Assembly: GCF_001423485.1 (NCBI RefSeq)
Contig: NZ_LMOD01000005.1
Coordinates: forward strand, 366,591 to 430,590
DNA from: Microbacterium sp. Leaf320
Lineage (GTDB): Bacteria > Actinomycetota > Actinomycetes > Actinomycetales > Microbacteriaceae
Direction of reading: 5' to 3'
DNA length: 64,000 nt
Within the stretch, counting starts at the first letter, position 1, and every line of letters begins with the position of its first letter. This document shows positions 62,301-64,000 of this stretch, one piece after another. A model generated the notes under the pieces. It saw nothing but the letters and a program-made list of their open reading frames with translations, searched no databases and was not told the DNA's origin. A program made the translations under genes and the position numbers.

Positions 62301-64000
62301 GTGACATGGACCTACACCCTCGAGAACACCGGCAATGTGACCCTGAGCGGTTCCGCGCTGTCGGACGCCCTCGCGGGCACGACGTCACCCGTCTACCAGT
62401 GGAACGGCCCCGCAGGTGTCCTCGCCCCGGGCGAGACGGTGACCGCGACAGCGACGACCGTGCTCACCCAGGCTGACGTCGATGCGGGCTCGATCATCAG
62501 CCTCGTCACCGGGCGCGGCACTGCGCCCTCCGGTGCCGTCGTCACCGCGGCCGCACCAGCCACAGTCACCATCGCCTCGAGTGCCGGGTTGTCGTTGGCC
62601 AAGTCCGCATCCCAGACCGAGAACCTGGCCGTCGGCGACATCGTCACGTTCACGTTCGACATCGCCAACACGGGAACGGCGACGATCGACGCCATCGCGC
62701 TGAGCGATCCGCTGCCCGGACTGTCGGCGATCACGTTCGGTCCCTGGCCCGCGGCGGCGGGAACTCTCGCGCCGGGTGCCACCGTGAGCGCATCGGCGCA
62801 GTACACCGTGACCCAGGCGGATGTGGATGCCGGAGGCGTCCGCAACACCGCGACCACGACCGGGCTCACCCCGACCGACGCCGCTGTCTCCGCATCCGAC
62901 ATCGTGACCCTCGCCACCGAGACGAGGGCGCCCGCGCTCGAGCTGGTGAAAACCGATGAACTCGTCGGCGACGGCGTGCTCGGAGACTCGATCTCGTACT
63001 CGTTCACCGTGCGCAACGCCGGGAACACGACAGTCACCGACATCGCGATCACGGATGAGCTCGAGGGAATCTCGGGCATCGTGTTCGGAACATGGCCGAG
63101 CGGGGAGACAGGTCGTCTCGCGCCCGGTGAGCAGGTGACGGCCACCGCGCAGTACACGATCGGCCAGGCCGACGTCGACGCAGGCGAGGTCATCAACACC
63201 GCCATCGCGACCGGAAGCACGCCGGCCGAGGTCGATGTGTCTTCGACCGAGGCTGAGGTGACGACCGAGCTCGCGGCGGCGGGTCCCGAGCTGACGGCGA
63301 CCAAGCGCGGCACCCTCGCAGCCGGGTCGACGGGGCGCGCAGGAGACACCGTCGAATTCCGCTTCTCGGTCGTCAACACGGGTGACGTGACGGTCAGCGA
63401 GGTCGGGTTCGACGACGCCCTCCCAGGGCTCAGCCCGCTGACGATCACCTGGCCGGATGCGACGCGCCCAGGCATCCTCGTTCCCGGCGCCGAGACGACC
63501 GCGACCGCGACCTACGTGCTCCTCCAGTCCGACGTCGACGCCGGCGCGGTATCGAACGCCGTCACCGTGACGGGTACGCCTGTGCGAGGGACTCTCGCGC
63601 CCGTGCCGGCTGCTGCGACCGTTTCCATCACCCCCGGAGCCGCGTTGTCGGCGGTGAAGACGGGTGTGCTCGCTGCGGGTGACATCGGCGAGGTCGGCGA
63701 CCGGATCGACTACACGGTCGTGGCGACGAACACGGGCAACGTGACGGTCACCGGCGGCGTGCTGGTCGACCCGATGGAGGGGCTCCAGGGTGTCTCCATC
63801 GCCTGGCCGGATCCTGCGGTTCCCGGTCGCGTCGGTGTGGGGGAGTCCGCGACAGGGCGCGGCTTCTATCTGCTGACGCAGGCGGATGTGGATGCCGGGT
63901 TCGTGGTGAATACGGCGTCGGTGGCGGCGTTTGCTCCGGGTGGGGTGCGGGTGTCTGCGGATACGAATACGGTGCGGGTGAACACGGTGTTGCCTGCTGC
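53361..64000 (+). CDS. Giant secreted DUF11-type repeat protein, 3'-truncated
   Basis: One frame runs from 53361 without a stop to the window end, over 3,540 residues. The ATG follows a GAGGGGGG ribosome site; an in-frame GTG at 53334 is the only earlier choice. An N-terminal signal peptide (TTAIAVIAAGFTLGAPQAAEA, with AXA-type cleavage) precedes a roughly 370-residue beta-rich domain containing several Cys. From about residue 400 come some 27 repeats of about 117 residues, each with TFTVRNTGNVTLTGV-like, WPG-AGTLAPGQ-like and TQADVDAGSV-NTAT-like parts, as in DUF11/DUF7507 surface proteins. A C-terminal anchor, if any, lies beyond the window. The likely role is adhesion or surface coating. 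Confidence 0.9.
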   Translation, partial: MGGGGVRRGWARSAVAMTTAIAVIAAGFTLGAPQAAEAAVVQWGTNSGTAPNYQANVNGDFIMAGNGVLACSATTATTNGTCADLHAASSTNANNVNDNFVMTQNNSVAGFTSNSSSATMTIPAGATVVKAFLTWSANTGVYTGDTRRLCAQYSAARGVATMPSGSATGYTSRAIQLKVAGSSVTNVSPQSMLADPASQATALYYSASADVTSAFAAVPTGSEVTISAGNIWTPTGAGCYAGWSINVVYDYGTFVPNNPASVPHNIIYYEGHVRQGANDADLTVAFNGFTAVAAGTRAGFTLFEGDRNITGDSAAYSRGGSTPYTEIANAAGANSNIGISRAVGSVRYTGTGTTFTNQSVDVATAALTNVVAGDSTVNLRLGTSGDSYLLRNAMLSVPTAGLQIVKTFDGTADTQSRTSGELATFTIRITNTGAGTLRNIVVTDDQANCARNLGALTLAPLQTTTYTCTATAPSATGYVSTAEATARTAVGDFLAQDSDSTTVLLSAISLTKTSALAPGGTGRAGDVVIYTFTVTNTGQSTLTDVVISDPLSGLSAITFGTWPGTVGTLTPGQSVTATANYTLKQSDVDAGSVANTATVSAADDDGGIRPSGSANRVTPIAAAGAVTVTKTGALASGTTGRVGDRINYTFTVRNTGNVTLENASLVDPLPGLSPPAITWPTATAGVIPVGQTATATAFYTITQADVDAGSVRNTATATARTPAGTTVSGSSPQVTVPTIASAPGLTTTKSGSITQGNGGVGSTITYTFTARNAGNTTLTNVAIADPLAGLSALTYSWPGVAGTLAPAQSVTATATYTVTQADVDAGAVRNTATGTARTPAGAVLTVPSSQSVVSTVASSPAVNLTKSGALAPGSTGRAGDVVTYSFRLANSGNVTLTEVAIADPLAGLSALTYTWPGAAGTLAPGQAVTATATYTLKQSDVDAGSVANAATASALPPSGARLSQTRSFTLPVTPTGALTVLKSGSVTAGTGGVGSTVTYDFSATNNGNVTLTQVAMADPLPGLSAITYTWPGTAGTLAPGQTVQGRATYTVRQADVDAGTVTNTATASARTPGGASVTGTSPTTRVNTVTAAPASTTTKTAAVSGAAAVGDVITYTVRTTNSGNVTLTDVAITDTLAGLSAFTYTWPGTSGRLAPGQTVTAVATYTIKQADVNAGSVRNVASSTALYGTTPVTSTSGTVTTNTVAASAGIVTTKSGALQSGSSGRAGDTIVWSITLRNSGNVTLTGVSVADSLPGISAPSYGTWPGGTAGVLQPGQTVTATATSVISQTDVNSGAVSNAATGSGVPPTGAAVTSTAPATVSLASAPGLVLTKTGAITTGNGSVDSTITYSFSARNTGNVTLTGVAITDPHAGLSTIAYTWPGTAGTLQPDQTVTATATYTVRQSDVDAGSAKNTASASGTPPTGAAITASSGEVTVATIAAAPGIAITKTASGGGGGVGSVITYTFRASNTGNVTLTGVGIADPLAGLGTLQYQWPGAAGTLAPGQTVVATAPYTVTQADVNAGSVTNTATATGTGGGTTATAASGAVTTPTATSAPAVSVTKTGTLAGSGAAGDTITYAFTVRNSGNVTLTGVSLVDPLIGAAAVPLSGWPGAAGTLQPGQSVSGTATYSVTQTDVDAGAVANTATATGTPPRGAAVAGTAPSTVRIAAVPSIAVQKSGSVTAGSGEVGSTVTFAFTIRNSGNVTLSGVTLTDTLAGLSAPSVTWPGSPNTLNPGQTATGTATYTVRQADVDAGSVRNTASVSGRPPTGAVVSATSTEAVVPTSAAAPGLTVTKSADTAAGSRVGDVITYTITATNSGNQTLTGVTLSDPLAGLSALSVTWPAASGVLAPGQTATARATYVITQTDVNSGSIRNRASAAATAPGGAAVNASSSDVVTPTVAAAPRLTLEKTASLAPGATGRAGDVVTYSFIVRNAGNVTLTGVGIADALPGLSTISYTAWPGATGTLQPGQSVTATATRALTQSDVDAGSVANTATATGTPPSGDAVEVTASATLPLIAGPLLTLGKTGVYTQGNGAVGSVITYTFTARNAGNVTLTGVAIGDPHAGLGAIALTWPGAAGTLAPGAQVVGTATYTVTQADVDAGTVRNTARVTGTPPSGPAVGADSQTVSLATVAAGPAVTTTKSAAVGGSGAVGDVVDYTVRVTNTGNVTLRSVVVNDPMAGLTPFAYTWPGDAGVLAPGAQVIARASHTITQADVDAGSIVNVATGSGLSPNGTPVSAASGTITTPTVAGDPRLQVVKSGTLPAGATGVAGETITWTVSIRNTGNVTLSGVTATDSLPGISDLTFGAWPSGTAGVLAPGDVVTATATSTVRQTDVDAGAVSNAATATGAPSRGQATSAVGSATVPLTSAPALTIQKSGAYTAGTGSLGDTITYSYTVRNAGNVTLTGVAVSDPHSGLSAITYGVWASGTAGTLAPNQSITATATYQVRQSDVNAGSVTDVATASGRPPTGAAVSATSQTVVLGTATPAPAILTTKTASVGGPGQLGDLITYTLRATNSGNVTLTGVALSDPAPGLSPLAYGPWPGASGTLQPGESVTATATHRITQADLNAGSVSNTATSTGTPPTGPAVTDPSDTIVTATAPQTPDIEVTKTGTLAGGATARAGDAVAYSFSLRNTGNVTLTGVALADLEPGVSPLVYSWPGAEGVLAPDQVVTATATYALTQADIDAGAVDNVVSGSGTAPGGASITENDDVTVPIAPSASIDVSKTGTVLGDGVGDGEAGDQIRFDFVVVNTGNVTLADVELADSIPGLVPTVTWPDAGAAGVLAPGATATATAVYEITQADVNSGSVPNSVTASGAPPTGADVTDTDSVEVSTGAQRSELRLSKSGTTLPSAAGLGDDIAYTFVLSNTGNVTVTGIVISDPLVGLSDIVADWPGADSVLEPGQSVTATASLEITQAHVDAGRVLNTATASGTAPAGAVSTTSPQSIVPVEAAAPSVAVTNSGSLPPGSVAGSTVTWTYTLENTGNVTLSGSALSDALAGTTSPVYQWNGPAGVLAPGETVTATATTVLTQADVDAGSIISLVTGRGTAPSGAVVTAAAPATVTIASSAGLSLAKSASQTENLAVGDIVTFTFDIANTGTATIDAIALSDPLPGLSAITFGPWPAAAGTLAPGATVSASAQYTVTQADVDAGGVRNTATTTGLTPTDAAVSASDIVTLATETRAPALELVKTDELVGDGVLGDSISYSFTVRNAGNTTVTDIAITDELEGISGIVFGTWPSGETGRLAPGEQVTATAQYTIGQADVDAGEVINTAIATGSTPAEVDVSSTEAEVTTELAAAGPELTATKRGTLAAGSTGRAGDTVEFRFSVVNTGDVTVSEVGFDDALPGLSPLTITWPDATRPGILVPGAETTATATYVLLQSDVDAGAVSNAVTVTGTPVRGTLAPVPAAATVSITPGAALSAVKTGVLAAGDIGEVGDRIDYTVVATNTGNVTVTGGVLVDPMEGLQGVSIAWPDPAVPGRVGVGESATGRGFYLLTQADVDAGFVVNTASVAAFAPGGVRVSADTNTVRVNTVLPA
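54880..64000 (+). repeat. About 26 tandem ~350-bp coding repeats
   Basis: Units begin near 54880, 55237, 55591, 55945, 56296, 56641, 56986, 57340, 57690, 58035, 58380, 58728, 59075, 59430, 59778, 60126, 60483, 60839, 61192, 61540, 61899, 62246, 62590, 62937, 63289 and 63640. A more diverged unit starts near 54562. Spacing is 345-359 bp. Units are related but clearly diverged, so this is an old array, not a recent amplification. Confidence 0.85.

Noticed and set aside
54880..64000. CRISPR-like or satellite repeat array
   Set aside because: The units are about 350 bp, diverged, and in one continuous protein frame with a signal peptide.

Overview
The window is high-GC actinobacterial DNA, most likely from Microbacterium or a close relative in Microbacteriaceae. 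The evidence is the set of actinobacterial marker families (SepH, DUF3000, DUF3093, DUF3159, DUF3710, DUF4193, DUF7455), GTG starts, GTGA/ATGA gene overlaps, and several apparently leaderless genes with a TANNNT -10 box 6-7 nt before the start codon. Most of it is ordinary chromosomal core. No phage, insertion sequence, integrase or CRISPR array was seen.

Left part (1-25 kb): the 3' end of the principal sigma factor gene, a CofE-like ligase, an ATP-grasp protein, and an unusual overlapping pair of alanine-racemase-like genes in which one protein keeps the catalytic Lys and the other the catalytic Tyr. Type IIA topoisomerase genes (parE, parC) flank a glycosyltransferase and a four-gene acyl-activation/condensation cluster (SDR, metallo-beta-lactamase fold, AMP-forming ligase, KAS III-like). 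The ligase gene carries an apparent 1-nt frameshift near its 3' end. Then come a phosphodiesterase, sepH, dut with DUF genes, acnA behind a perfect MarR-type palindrome, and dxs.

Middle (25-45 kb): a divergent lipid/glycerophosphate locus (TetR-glpD facing an AGPS-like flavoenzyme, a diacylglycerol kinase and a GMC oxidoreductase, only 20 bp apart), a fadBA beta-oxidation pair, RNase D with DUF3000, sulfur genes (sufE, sseA), zapE, an ammonium transporter with a GlnR-like box, an orphan PemK/MazF-like gene containing a perfect 17-bp hairpin, small membrane proteins, a zinc-ribbon GIY-YIG protein, and an ECF sigma factor followed by a SnoaL-like gene.

Right part (45-64 kb): a complete iron-siderophore uptake operon (binding lipoprotein, siderophore-interacting reductase, two permeases, ATPase) with an AraC regulator; both transcription units have DtxR-like iron boxes. 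A secreted-domain protein, four tRNA genes (Val-CAC, Gly-GCC, Cys-GCA, Val-GAC) and a candidate small RNA follow. The last 10.6 kb is one open, secreted giant gene with about 27 DUF11-type repeats that runs off the window end.
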